Shown piece by piece: positions 9,736 to 18,645 of a stretch of 64,000 nt of DNA (positions within the stretch are counted from its first letter, which is position 1; each line of letters opens with the position of its first letter). The stretch is from NCBI RefSeq assembly GCF_900520355.1, contig NZ_LS999521.1, positions 124,001-188,000 on the forward strand, in the 5' to 3' direction. The position numbers were made by a program, and so were the translations under genes. Origin of the DNA: Acinetobacter calcoaceticus. GTDB taxonomy: Bacteria > Pseudomonadota > Gammaproteobacteria > Pseudomonadales > Moraxellaceae. The notes under the pieces are model-generated. The model saw only the letters and a list, made by a program, of their open reading frames with translations. It was not told where the DNA came from and made no database searches.

Positions 9736-9945
9736 ATCTTTTCCCCATATACGTTATAACCGACGTTTTAAGCTGTACTTTTTATAAACGGCAGTAAACG
9801 TTTCCATCTTAGTAGTTTAAATAACACATTTTTTTAAAATACTGATGAATGGTTAGTTGAGTGGTTTTTCTTGTCTGACAATTGTGCTTTTCTATACAAA
9901 CTGAGAACAAAATTGTGAAATTTGTCTCAATTTAGAGGGAAATAT

Positions 9946-10527
9946 ATGAATATTATCTACCTCCATGGTTTTAATAGTAGCTCTCTTTCGATTAAAGGAT
10001 TGAGCTTACGGCAGTATTGTAGCGAATTAGGAATTAAAGTGCATTTGCCAAACCTAAATAGATCTCCAGATCAGGTGGTTGAGCAAGTTTCAGAGCTTAT
10101 TGAAAGTCTGGATGATGTTGCATTGGTCGGAAGTAGTTTGGGTGGTTTTTTTGCGACATATTTTGTCGCGAAATATAACATTCCGGCTGTACTGATTAAC
10201 CCTGCTATGCAACCATGGAAGTTGTTTGATGAGTTGTTTCAAGTTGAAAGCATGCCCTATGTGGTCAACGATCAGTGGTCAATTGATCATGTTCAGTTAC
10301 GACAGTTACAACAACTTGAACTGAAACAGCCTAAAAATGCCGACAAAATACTCGTCTTGTTGCAACAAGGCGACGAAATTTTGGATTATCGTCAAGCACA
10401 ACGCTATTATAGTGCTGCAACCCCATCCTCATTGATTTTGACGGATGCTCATGGCAATCATGCTATGGAAGATTTTGAAGAAAAATTACCGTTAGTGATC
10501 GAATTCTTTGCGCACACCATCAAATAA
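9946..10527 (+). CDS. yqiA: YqiA/YcfP-type esterase
   Basis: A small alpha/beta-hydrolase of 193 residues with the family opening MNIIYLHGFNSSSLS and the nucleophile motif GSSLGGFFATY. It probably acts on acyl-CoA or carboxyl esters; its physiological role is poorly known. The ATG at 9946 is preceded by GAGGGAA; the in-frame TTG at 9922 has no such site. The gene sits 14 bases before parE, the same neighbourhood as in Escherichia coli, and is probably in one operon with it. Confidence 0.9.
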   Translation: MNIIYLHGFNSSSLSIKGLSLRQYCSELGIKVHLPNLNRSPDQVVEQVSELIESLDDVALVGSSLGGFFATYFVAKYNIPAVLINPAMQPWKLFDELFQVESMPYVVNDQWSIDHVQLRQLQQLELKQPKNADKILVLLQQGDEILDYRQAQRYYSAATPSSLILTDAHGNHAMEDFEEKLPLVIEFFAHTIK

Positions 10528-10541
10528 GGAAAACGTACAAC

Positions 10542-12425
10542 GTGACACAATATACGGCTCAATCGCTTGAAGTCCTTTCCGGTTTAGACCCTGTTCGTCG
10601 TCGTCCAGGTATGTATACCGATACGACTCGACCTAACCATTTAGCCCAAGAAGTTATTGATAATGCTGTTGATGAAGCATTAGCGGGTCATGCCGACAAA
10701 ATATGTGTCACAGTTTATAAAGATGGTTCGTTATCTGTTGAAGATAATGGACGTGGTATGCCAGTTGATATTCATCCTGAGTATGGCCAAAGCGGTATCG
10801 AAATTATTCTGACCAAGCTCCATGCTGGTGGTAAATTTAGTACTGATAATTACCAGTTTTCTGGTGGTTTACACGGTGTCGGTATTTCTGTTGTTAATGC
10901 TTTATCAACACGTGTTGAGGTAGAAGTACAACGTCAGGGCAATCTTTATCAGATGGCTTTTGAGCAAGGTGAACCCGTTGCTCCTTTAACTGTGTTAGAA
11001 GGCAAAGTCCCAAAACGTGCGACAGGTACGACCGTACATTTTTGGCCCGAAACTAAATATTTCGACAGTCCGAAGTTTGCTTTAAAAGCACTCAAACATA
11101 ACTTAAAAGCCAAAGCTGTTTTAGCAGCAGGCTTAAAAGTTATCTATATTGATCAAATTAATGATGAAAAAATCGAATGGCAATTTGAAAATGGGCTAGT
11201 CGACTATTTGATGGATGAATTGCAAGATCGTGAAATCTTGCCAAATCCGGCTTTTGTGAGTTATGGGCAGGCAGATCGTGCGGCATGTGAATTTGCAATT
11301 TGCTGGAATGTAGAAGGCGGCGAGCAGGTTCAAGAAAGTTATGTGAACCTGATTCCTACTGCCCAAGGCGGTACTCATGTGAACGGTTTACGTTCAGGGG
11401 TGACCGAAGCATTACGTGAGTTCTGTGAGTTACGTAACTTGTTACCGCGTAATCTGAAGCTTTCAGCAGAAGATGTCTGGGATGGCGTGAACTATATTTT
11501 ATCACTCAAGTTTCAGGAACCTCAGTTCTCGGGTCAAACCAAAGAACGTTTATCAAGCCGAGAAGCGGCCAATATCGTTTTAAATATCGCTAAAGATGCT
11601 TTTTCACTTTGGCTGAACCAACATGCTGAAATTGCCATGCAATTGGCAGAAATGGCGATTTCGAAAGCGGGTCGTCGTTTAAAAGCGGCTAAAAAAGTTG
11701 AGCGTAAAAAGATTGTTTCTGGGCCTGCTTTACCGGGTAAATTGGCTGACTGTGTGGGGCAAACGCGAGAAGACAGTGAATTATTTATTGTTGAGGGTGA
11801 CTCAGCAGGTGGCAGTGCTAAGCAAGCACGCAATAAAAACTTTCAGGCGATCATGCCAATTCGTGGAAAAATCTTAAATACTTGGGAAGTTTCTTCAGAT
11901 GAAGTTTTGGCTTCTCAAGAAGTTCACGATATTGCGATCGCAATTGGGGTAGATCCAGGTAGCGATGATTTGTCCGAGCTACGTTATGGCAAAGTTTGTA
12001 TTTTGGCCGATGCGGACTCAGATGGTTTACATATTGCGACTTTGTTATGTGCGCTGTTCGTTAAACACTTTCCTGCATTGGTTGAAGAAGGTCACCTGTT
12101 TGTAGCAATGCCACCATTATTCCGTATTGATATAGGTAAAGATGTACATTATGCCCTTGATGATGACGAGCTTGAAGTCATCTTGAAAAATGTCAAAGGC
12201 AATAGAAATCCGCAAATTACCCGATTCAAAGGACTGGGTGAGATGAACGCGATTCAGCTACGTGAAACGACCATGGACCCAAATACACGTCGTTTGGTGC
12301 AGCTTGATTTGGACGATACACATTTAACAGCAGGATTGCTTGATAAATTACTTGCTAAAAAACGTTCCGCGGACCGCAAGCAATGGCTTGAGCAAAAAGG
12401 CAATTTAGCAGATATTTCTGTCTAA
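10542..12425 (+). CDS. parE: DNA topoisomerase IV subunit B
   Basis: ATPase subunit of topoisomerase IV, which unlinks replicated chromosomes. The 627-residue protein starts at GTG 10542 behind an AAGGAAA site. The GHKL ATPase domain shows the Mg-binding N41 in DNAVDEALAG, EDNGRGMP, and GGLHGVGISVVNAL. The transducer domain follows, then TOPRIM with E418 in EGDSAGGSAKQARN and the DADSDG motif, ending with the C-terminal QWLEQKGNLADISV. The length fits ParE, not the longer GyrB. A good terminator lies 15 bases after the stop. Confidence 0.97.
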   Translation: MTQYTAQSLEVLSGLDPVRRRPGMYTDTTRPNHLAQEVIDNAVDEALAGHADKICVTVYKDGSLSVEDNGRGMPVDIHPEYGQSGIEIILTKLHAGGKFSTDNYQFSGGLHGVGISVVNALSTRVEVEVQRQGNLYQMAFEQGEPVAPLTVLEGKVPKRATGTTVHFWPETKYFDSPKFALKALKHNLKAKAVLAAGLKVIYIDQINDEKIEWQFENGLVDYLMDELQDREILPNPAFVSYGQADRAACEFAICWNVEGGEQVQESYVNLIPTAQGGTHVNGLRSGVTEALREFCELRNLLPRNLKLSAEDVWDGVNYILSLKFQEPQFSGQTKERLSSREAANIVLNIAKDAFSLWLNQHAEIAMQLAEMAISKAGRRLKAAKKVERKKIVSGPALPGKLADCVGQTREDSELFIVEGDSAGGSAKQARNKNFQAIMPIRGKILNTWEVSSDEVLASQEVHDIAIAIGVDPGSDDLSELRYGKVCILADADSDGLHIATLLCALFVKHFPALVEEGHLFVAMPPLFRIDIGKDVHYALDDDELEVILKNVKGNRNPQITRFKGLGEMNAIQLRETTMDPNTRRLVQLDLDDTHLTAGLLDKLLAKKRSADRKQWLEQKGNLADISV

Positions 12426-12435
12426 AAAATCTATT

Positions 12436-12470
12436 AAAAAAGTCCCCGCCAGTTGAACGGGGATTTTTTA
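12436..12470 (+). terminator. Rho-independent terminator after parE
   Basis: TCCCCG (12443-12448) pairs with CGGGGA (12458-12463), followed by a run of T residues. Confidence 0.88.
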
Positions 12471-12561
12471 TGTAAACTTAAATTGTTGGAAATCACCACA
12501 ACGGTTTCTACTATTGGTTTTTAGACATCAAACTTAAATAGACAGATCTATATATTTAAGT

Positions 12562-13059
12562 TTAGACAGTAATTTTTATAGCGTGTGGAAATTGAAAAAC
12601 ATCACAATTTGCTCCGCCTCCAATTCGGTCTACTACTGCAAAATCACTCGGTGCTTCAAAGGTAAGTAGCGGATGATGCCACGTACCTGCGCGGTAATTA
12701 ATGCTTTGCTTTCCATCCGAAATAAATGCACATAGCTTTGAAATATCGGGAATATTCTCGTCCAAAGCGGGTGCTACAATAATTAAAAACTTTTGTTGTT
12801 GTAAGGGGATAAATGCTTGAGAACCTTTTGGATGACGCTCAAGCATCGAAATTTCCAGAGGTAACACGCTGGCCTTAATATTCCGAAAAATACTGATCCC
12901 CGTTTTTGCTTCACCTTCAATTTCGGTTTCAACGAGCGCGTGGTAGCGCTCGGTGTGGGCATCATTAATATGAAAAAAGTCATGCCCGTCACAACAAATG
13001 ACTTCTCCGAAGGGCTGAAAGCTCTCAATTGTTAAGGGTTGAATTTGGACACTATTCAT
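12562..13059 (-). CDS. allA: Ureidoglycolate lyase
   Basis: Splits ureidoglycolate into glyoxylate and urea, the last step of the urate-degrading route encoded here. The 165-residue protein shows the AllA/DAL3 features: a start VQIQPLTIESFQPFGEVI, HPKGSQAFIPL, YRAGTWHHPLL, and the end VVDRIGGGANCDVFQF. The gene begins where allantoicase ends. An ATG at 13065 overlaps the alc stop as ATGA and would add two residues; 13059 gives the usual family N-terminus. The two genes are translationally coupled. Confidence 0.93.
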   Translation of the reverse strand: MNSVQIQPLTIESFQPFGEVICCDGHDFFHINDAHTERYHALVETEIEGEAKTGISIFRNIKASVLPLEISMLERHPKGSQAFIPLQQQKFLIIVAPALDENIPDISKLCAFISDGKQSINYRAGTWHHPLLTFEAPSDFAVVDRIGGGANCDVFQFPHAIKITV

Positions 13060-13061
13060 GA

Positions 13062-14072
13062 TCATGACTTGGCAATTTTTCCCCATAAACGTACACGGCT
13101 AATGCCGCCATCTGGAATCATGTTAATACGAATATGAGAGATTTTTTCATGCTGCAAAATTTCATTCACATATTCATGAATATGGTCCATTTGCATAGGT
13201 TGAGCTTCAAGTAAATAAGACCAGAACATACTCTGTGGAATTAATTGTGCATCTGTTGCATTTTCAAGATAAACCGCCTGAATGGAGACTTGGGCAGGAA
13301 AGTTTCCTTTAAAGTGAGCCGTATCAATTTCAAGCTTCTCAATTTTCCCGCTTTTACCCAATGCAAGAATACACCAGTCATAACCCGGTGCTCGGCGGCG
13401 TTTGGTTTCCCATCCATCACCCATATTGACTCCACGGCCGGGATTAAGCAAATTACGTGGATGTCCAAAATGGGCATCGCTATACGCTACTACGCGACCG
13501 CCATTTTCTAGGGCCAATAAATCGAGTGTTTGCTCGCTGTCAGTCACCTGAATATGAACTTCCCCATAGACACGTAAACGGGCAATACCACCATCTGGGA
13601 AAATGTTGAGGCGTATATGAGTGAAAAGTGCACCATTATTGACCATAAAAATATGATGTTGGCTTGGGCCTAACTCAGTATTTCCTAAAAGACTCTCCCA
13701 TTTTGCTCTTGTAAGGTCATCATTTGGTGCATAACAAGCTTCTAATGATGCAGATGCAGGATAATTTCCTGTAAAAAAGCTGGTATCAATATCAAGCGCA
13801 CTAATTTTCCCACTCACACCAAGCTTCACAATACACCAGTCATAGCCTGCATGACGCTTACGGCGCGTTTCCCAACCGTCCATCCATTTACCGTTGTCAT
13901 CAAATTTATCTTCAACAAAAATAGGTGCTTCAAATTGCAGCATACGCTTTGCTTCTGCAAAGAAATCATCTGAACACTCAATGATTTGTGCACCAATTCG
14001 GGCATCTGCCAAATTGGTTTTTGTATTCAAAATTTCAGGAAGTTCAAAAGCTGGAGCGTGCAGTGTTGCCAT
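13062..14072 (-). CDS. alc: Allantoicase
   Basis: Hydrolyses allantoate to ureidoglycolate and urea. The 336-residue protein has the two tandem jelly-roll repeats typical of the family. Each carries a DGWETxRRxxxGYDWCIxxLGxSGKI block (one near residue 80, one near 240) and an IRxNxxPDGGIxRxRxxGE/K block. The ATG at 14072 gives the usual start MATLHAPAFELPE; an in-frame ATG at 14114 with an AGGG site would add 14 residues and cannot be excluded. It leads the alc-allA pair and is divergent from hpxO, sharing the 14.1-14.27 kb control region. Confidence 0.94.
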   Translation of the reverse strand: MATLHAPAFELPEILNTKTNLADARIGAQIIECSDDFFAEAKRMLQFEAPIFVEDKFDDNGKWMDGWETRRKRHAGYDWCIVKLGVSGKISALDIDTSFFTGNYPASASLEACYAPNDDLTRAKWESLLGNTELGPSQHHIFMVNNGALFTHIRLNIFPDGGIARLRVYGEVHIQVTDSEQTLDLLALENGGRVVAYSDAHFGHPRNLLNPGRGVNMGDGWETKRRRAPGYDWCILALGKSGKIEKLEIDTAHFKGNFPAQVSIQAVYLENATDAQLIPQSMFWSYLLEAQPMQMDHIHEYVNEILQHEKISHIRINMIPDGGISRVRLWGKIAKS

Positions 14073-14271
14073 AATGGAGTATCCGTATTTCTTATTAAAA
14101 ACATGATTTTTCATTTAAAACAGCCCTAACACTGAGCGTGCTAAGACGAGTTTTATCCTTAAATATATAAGCATGGTGCATGCCAGTTTTGTGGAAAAGC
14201 CAAATAAATTTTGAACGATGGCATGTTTTTAGCATAAGCACCCTATAGGTGAATATCTATAGGAGAGTGTC
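14073..14271. promoter_or_regulatory. Divergent control region of alc-allA and hpxO
   Basis: About 200 bases between two divergent purine-degradation units. CATGCCA (about 14177-14183) and TGGCATG (about 14219-14225) form a 7-base inverted pair that could be an operator. CTATAGGAGAG supplies the ribosome site for hpxO. No specific regulator is recognisable in the window. Confidence 0.45.
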
Positions 14272-15429
14272 ATGAATGTGGTGATTATTGGTGCGGGAAT
14301 GGGAGGTCTAACTACAGGCATTGCATTAAAGAAATTTGGTCATCAAGTTCGCATTCATGAGCAAACTGAAAAAATTCTTCCTGTCGGCGCGGCAATTTCG
14401 CTGTGGTCGAATGGTGTGAAATGTTTAAACTATCTGGGATTAACCGAGAAAATCGCCCAACTTGGTGGACAAATGGATGACTTGGCCTATGTAGATGGTT
14501 TAACTGGAGATGTGATGACACAATTCAGTTTACTGCCATTAATTGAAGAAGTCGGACAAAGACCTTATCCAGTTGCACGCGCCGATTTACAAAACATGTT
14601 GATGGATGAGTTTGGCCGAGATCAGATTTATTTAGGCAAAAAAATGGTCAATCTTGAGGATAAGGCTGATTTTGTTGAGGTTCATTTTGCAGATGGTAGT
14701 TCTACACAAGCTGACTTACTGATAGGGGCTGATGGTACTCACTCACTTACACGGACCTATGTGTTGGGGCAGCAAGTACAGCGCCGTTACGCGGGTTATG
14801 TAAACTGGAATGGTCTGGTTGAAATATCTGAAGATTTAGCACCGGCCGAGCAATGGACGACTTATGTGGGGGAAGGCAAGCGTGCTTCTTTAATGCCAGT
14901 TGCAGATGGCAAGTTCTATTTCTTTTTAGATGTGCCTTTACCAGCAGGTTTAGAAAATAATCGAGATGAATATAAAAAACTTTTAAAACAATATTTTGCT
15001 GATTGGTGTTTACCAGTACAGCAGCTCATTGAACGTTTAGACCCGCAAAAGACCAATCGCGTAGAAATACATGATATTGAGCCATTCACCCAGTTTTATA
15101 AAGGTCGCGTGGTGATTTTAGGTGATGCTGCACACAGCACGACACCTGATATTGGACAAGGCGGTTGCCAAGCAATGGAAGACGCTATTTATTTAGCACG
15201 TTCTCTGCAAATTAATACTTTAGGTGTCGAAGACGCTTTGCGTCGCTATCAAAATAAGCGTAATGAACGTGCCAATGAATTGGTACTTCGTGCGAGAAAA
15301 CGCTGCGATGTGACGCATATGAAAGATGAAAGCGTTACACAAGCGTGGTATGCAGAATTACGCCGTGAGCAAGGTGGACATATTATGCAGGGGATTATTA
15401 GTAATATTGTGGGTAATCCACTCGATTAA
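14272..15429 (+). CDS. hpxO: FAD-dependent urate hydroxylase
   Basis: Flavin monooxygenase that oxidises urate to 5-hydroxyisourate using NADH and oxygen, in place of a cofactor-free uricase. The 385-residue protein has the N-terminal FAD motif [15 protein letters not shown], the HpxO-type [15 protein letters not shown], the DG motif [25 protein letters not shown], and the second FAD motif [19 protein letters not shown]. The near colinear match to Klebsiella HpxO through [10 protein letters not shown] makes urate the clear substrate. The GTGTC-ATG start has AGGAGAG upstream. It is transcribed alone and ends at a terminator. Confidence 0.95.
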   Translation: MNVVIIGAGMGGLTTGIALKKFGHQVRIHEQTEKILPVGAAISLWSNGVKCLNYLGLTEKIAQLGGQMDDLAYVDGLTGDVMTQFSLLPLIEEVGQRPYPVARADLQNMLMDEFGRDQIYLGKKMVNLEDKADFVEVHFADGSSTQADLLIGADGTHSLTRTYVLGQQVQRRYAGYVNWNGLVEISEDLAPAEQWTTYVGEGKRASLMPVADGKFYFFLDVPLPAGLENNRDEYKKLLKQYFADWCLPVQQLIERLDPQKTNRVEIHDIEPFTQFYKGRVVILGDAAHSTTPDIGQGGCQAMEDAIYLARSLQINTLGVEDALRRYQNKRNERANELVLRARKRCDVTHMKDESVTQAWYAELRREQGGHIMQGIISNIVGNPLD

Positions 15430-15434
15430 AATAA

Positions 15435-15463
15435 AAACAGCAAGGAATTTTCCTTGCTGTTTA
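15435..15463. terminator. Terminator between hpxO and tsx-like gene
   Basis: AAACAGCAAGGAA (15435-15447) pairs perfectly with TTCCTTGCTGTTT (15450-15462). Flanking A and T runs let it act in both directions for the convergent genes. Confidence 0.88.
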
Positions 15464-15481
15464 ATCTTCTAAATTAAAATT

Positions 15482-16207
15482 TTAGAAGTGGTATTTAACC
15501 AATGCGCTTACGTTATTTTCGTCAGCACCTTTAATACCGAATTTGTTATTCCACACAGAGTGTTCAATACCGAGGTATAAACGTGTGTCAGGAGAAATGT
15601 GTTTACCTACATTCCATTTCCATTGGGTGGTCCAGTTTAACTCGCTGGCATGGTCATCTTCTGCAGTTGACCAGTCAAGGAAACCATCTACCAAGAAATC
15701 TTCAGATGCGAGTTTAAATGGAATGCCATAAACAAACGTCATTTGGTAATCGTCGTCAGTGTTCTCATTATTTGCACGGTAGAAGTTTAAATTTGCATAT
15801 TGGAAATATGGAATATCTAAATCAACTGCAAAGCCATAAAGAAAGTTGTCGAAGTTGTTGCCATTTTGGGAGTTGCTTTCCCACGTGGTACTTACTAGCA
15901 CATCTTTTACTGGACCATACGCCAGTTTTTTACCTGACACTTCGCCTAAGCTTAAACGTGGTGATAACTCAAAATATGTACTTTTATGATCGTCTTCACC
16001 ACGCATGTGGTCCATGAAGAAAAACACATCAGCGTATTTAACTTTCGCTGCATATTCCAAAGTAATCGTGGTTTCTTTTTCATCTACAACTTCATAGTTT
16101 TCACCATAAAGTCCAGTCACGCTAAAATCTTGCCAGATTGGTTTTGCCTGAACCATGGCAGTTGCAGATAACAAGGCACAAGTTGCCGCAAGTTGCTTTA
16201 ATTGCAT
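15482..16207 (-). CDS. Tsx-like nucleoside/purine outer-membrane channel
   Basis: A 241-residue outer-membrane beta-barrel of the nucleoside-specific channel (Tsx/OmpK-like) family. The signal peptide ends in TAMVQA, cleaved near residue 21. The mature start PIWQDFSVTGLYG is followed by alternating amphipathic strands (YFELSPRLSLGE, VLVSTTWESN), and the chain ends in aromatic KYHF, as barrel proteins do for BAM recognition. Lying beside the NCS2 permease, it probably admits urate, xanthine or nucleosides across the outer membrane. The exact substrate is inferred from context. Confidence 0.83.
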   Translation of the reverse strand: MQLKQLAATCALLSATAMVQAKPIWQDFSVTGLYGENYEVVDEKETTITLEYAAKVKYADVFFFMDHMRGEDDHKSTYFELSPRLSLGEVSGKKLAYGPVKDVLVSTTWESNSQNGNNFDNFLYGFAVDLDIPYFQYANLNFYRANNENTDDDYQMTFVYGIPFKLASEDFLVDGFLDWSTAEDDHASELNWTTQWKWNVGKHISPDTRLYLGIEHSVWNNKFGIKGADENNVSALVKYHF

Positions 16208-16287
16208 TTAAATGATCTCCCCCCAAATAAAGCATGCTAAGGATACATTGTCTTAAGCAAAAATGAAGCCAAATTTGATCAACGGTT

Positions 16288-16312
16288 AAAAAAAGGCCCA
16301 CCGAAGTGGGGC
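16288..16312 (-). terminator. Terminator after the NCS2 permease gene
   Basis: Read on the minus strand, CCCCAC and GTGGG pair around a TTCG tetraloop and are followed by a run of seven T residues. Confidence 0.8.
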
Positions 16313-16328
16313 GCTAAAAACTGAATTA

Positions 16329-17696
16329 TTAATGTGTATTTTGTGTCTTTATTGTTTGGCTTAAATGTGGGGTACGCGAGCTGCGAAATGTAGGTAAATG
16401 ATTAAATAACAAATTCAACAAGATAGCAAAAATACAAGTTGAACTAATGCCTGAATGGAACAAAGTTTGTACCCAAACAGGAAAATGAGCATAAAACTCA
16501 TGGTTAATAATTGGAATCATACCAGCAGATAAAGCAGTCGCGACAATAATTAAATTTTTCTGATCGTTATAATCTATTTTTGCCAAAGTGCGAATTCCGC
16601 TCGCTGCAACTGACCCAAATAAGACTAAACCTGCACCACCAAGTACGGGCATTGGAATCGCTGCAATTAAACGCCCCATAATAGGGAGTAGCCCCAAAAT
16701 AATCAGGATGAATCCACCTGCTGCCACTACAAATCGGCTTTTGATGCCTGTAATCGCAACTAGTCCTACATTTTGAGCAAAAGCGCTTTGCATGAACGAA
16801 CCAAAGAGAGGAGCGAAAGCACTTGAAAACATATCCGCACGAACACCATTGGCGATACGTTTAGCATCTACTTCCGTTCCTACAATGTCGCCGACAGCAA
16901 TAATATCGGCTGTGGTTTCCGTCATGATGACTAAGGTCACAATCAGCATTGACAAGATTGCACTTAATTCGAAAGTTGGTAAGCCAAATGCAAATAAATG
17001 TGGGAATTGTACCCATGCACCAGAGCTCACTTGACTAAAATCACCAAAGCCCATGAAGTAGGCCAGTATAGTGCCTGCAACAATCGCCAATAAAATTGAT
17101 AAACGGCGAATGCTGGCTTGAGGCAGCATATTTAGAACAATCACAATACCTAAGGTCAGCAAGGCCAAAGAGATATTTTCTACGCTACCCCAGTCAGGTG
17201 CTTTATTGTTACCACCCATCATCCAGCGAACTGCGACAGGTAATAGAGATAAACCAATAATCGTAATAACACAGCCCGTTACAACAGGTGGAAAAAATCG
17301 AATAATTTTAGAAAAATAAGGCGCAAGACATAGGCCAATCAGAGATGCGGCAATGACCGCACCGTACACCGCAGGTAGGCCGCCTCCTGTGGTGATAATG
17401 GCCACCATGGTTGCCACACCAGCAAAAGACACGCCCTGAACTAAAGGTAATTTTGCGCCTAGATATTTGGTTCCAATGGTTTGAATCAGTGTTGCCAATC
17501 CACCTACAAATAGGGCTGCTGCAATTAACATTCCGACTTGTGCTGAGCTTAATCCAGCTGCTGTTCCAATAATCAGGGGTGGGGCTACAATGCCACCATA
17601 CATGGTCAGGACATGTTGTAACCCGTAAGCAAAACTTTTGGATATTCCTAAATATTCATGCTCTGGAGAAATAGAGGTTTTTTGCTGACTATTCAT
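16329..17696 (-). CDS. NCS2 family purine permease, probably urate/xanthine
   Basis: A 455-residue polytopic inner-membrane transporter of the nucleobase-cation symporter-2 family. N-terminal YGLQHVLTMYGGIVAPPLIIG and the later QSAFAQNVGLVAITGIKSR are the conserved substrate-site segments (helices 1 and 8-10), with about 12-14 hydrophobic spans. Members with this QNVGL signature move urate, xanthine or uracil. Its place among urate-catabolic genes favours urate or xanthine. It follows hiuH by 26 bases with an AGGAG site, suggesting one puuE-uraD-hiuH-permease operon. Confidence 0.9.
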   Translation of the reverse strand: MNSQQKTSISPEHEYLGISKSFAYGLQHVLTMYGGIVAPPLIIGTAAGLSSAQVGMLIAAALFVGGLATLIQTIGTKYLGAKLPLVQGVSFAGVATMVAIITTGGGLPAVYGAVIAASLIGLCLAPYFSKIIRFFPPVVTGCVITIIGLSLLPVAVRWMMGGNNKAPDWGSVENISLALLTLGIVIVLNMLPQASIRRLSILLAIVAGTILAYFMGFGDFSQVSSGAWVQFPHLFAFGLPTFELSAILSMLIVTLVIMTETTADIIAVGDIVGTEVDAKRIANGVRADMFSSAFAPLFGSFMQSAFAQNVGLVAITGIKSRFVVAAGGFILIILGLLPIMGRLIAAIPMPVLGGAGLVLFGSVAASGIRTLAKIDYNDQKNLIIVATALSAGMIPIINHEFYAHFPVWVQTLFHSGISSTCIFAILLNLLFNHLPTFRSSRTPHLSQTIKTQNTH

Positions 17697-17722
17697 ATTT
17701 TTCTCCTATCTATATTCTGTTT

Positions 17723-18046
17723 TTAACTGCCGCGATAAGTGGAGTAAGCAAACGGGCTGATCAGTAAGGGAATGTGGTAATGCTGATTAATGTCTTCTAT
17801 AAAAAATTGAATACAAACACGCGGGAAAAAAGTTTTGACTTGTTGCGATGAAAAATAAGGCGCAATTTCAAATTCAAGTTGATACGCCCCTTTAGTCAAG
17901 TCTTTTAGTTCAAAATCACTCACTCGACCATCTGGGTTGGTGGTTGCTGTCGCAATCAGCTCATGGGTTTCTGCATGAAATAACTTCACTTCTACGTGTG
18001 CAGCTGGTTTGCCTAAATTCGTATCTAAAATATGAGTGCTGATCAT
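17723..18046 (-). CDS. hiuH: 5-Hydroxyisourate hydrolase (transthyretin-like)
   Basis: Hydrolyses 5-hydroxyisourate, the product of HpxO, to OHCU. At 107 residues it has the full transthyretin-related signature: ISTHILDTNLGKPA with catalytic H5, FFPRVCIQF carrying the arginine, HYHIPLLISPFAYSTYRGS with the last histidine, and the C-terminal YRGS tetrapeptide that separates the enzyme from true transthyretin. The start ATG overlaps the uraD stop as ATGA, so the two are coupled. There is no signal peptide, so it is cytoplasmic. Confidence 0.95.
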   Translation of the reverse strand: MISTHILDTNLGKPAAHVEVKLFHAETHELIATATTNPDGRVSDFELKDLTKGAYQLEFEIAPYFSSQQVKTFFPRVCIQFFIEDINQHYHIPLLISPFAYSTYRGS

Positions 18047-18564
18047 GCTTGTATTTCCTGAGAAAGACGTAAGAGGGCAATCGCTGCGAGTTGCTCATGT
18101 ACAATTATTTTTTCTGTGGCTAAATCATTTTGAAGACGGTCATGTAGATTTTTTAAAATCTCTTCGCTACTTAAGCCTGCTGCTTTAATTAAAAAAATGA
18201 AGCCAAATTTTTGTTCATAATCGAGATTGCCTTGCGGTAGGGCTTGCTGCGTTTTCTCATCTAGAGAAATGCCGGCCTGTTCTTGATTTGAAAAATGTTG
18301 CTCTTTTGCATTGAGCTGATTTTTTGCCTGCCGTTCACCAATTTTGGGGTGGGTTGCTAAAGCCGCTTCTATCTCTTGCCAAGTCCACATTTGACTTAAA
18401 TTTTCTGCATATTCCAGAAGAGATGCTTTTGATAAATAGGGACGTTCTGAGATGATTTTTTCGGCCCATGCGGGAATGTGGACACAGTTTTTTAACAAAG
18501 TCTTGAGTTGTGCGGGTGGGGCTTGATTAAACTCGGCTAAAAACACTGTTATTCCTAAACTCAT
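18043..18564 (-). CDS. uraD: OHCU decarboxylase
   Basis: Decarboxylates 2-oxo-4-hydroxy-4-carboxy-5-ureidoimidazoline to S-allantoin. The 173-residue protein shows FLAEFNQAP, the WAEKI / RPYLSKASLL helix, the family motif ATHPKIGERQ, and FGFIFLIKAAGLSSEEIL. The ATG at 18564 matches the family N-terminus; upstream in-frame GTG at 18618 would add an unlike hydrophobic stretch and has no clear ribosome site. It is coupled to hiuH, so the pair catalyses consecutive steps that are otherwise spontaneous and non-stereospecific. Confidence 0.93.
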   Translation of the reverse strand: MSLGITVFLAEFNQAPPAQLKTLLKNCVHIPAWAEKIISERPYLSKASLLEYAENLSQMWTWQEIEAALATHPKIGERQAKNQLNAKEQHFSNQEQAGISLDEKTQQALPQGNLDYEQKFGFIFLIKAAGLSSEEILKNLHDRLQNDLATEKIIVHEQLAAIALLRLSQEIQA

Positions 18565-18645
18565 TGTCGTGATATAGAGTTTTAGCAATAACAGTGCCAA
18601 TAGTGGTTTGTGATTCACTTATGAATTTTGAAAATTAAAAATCAA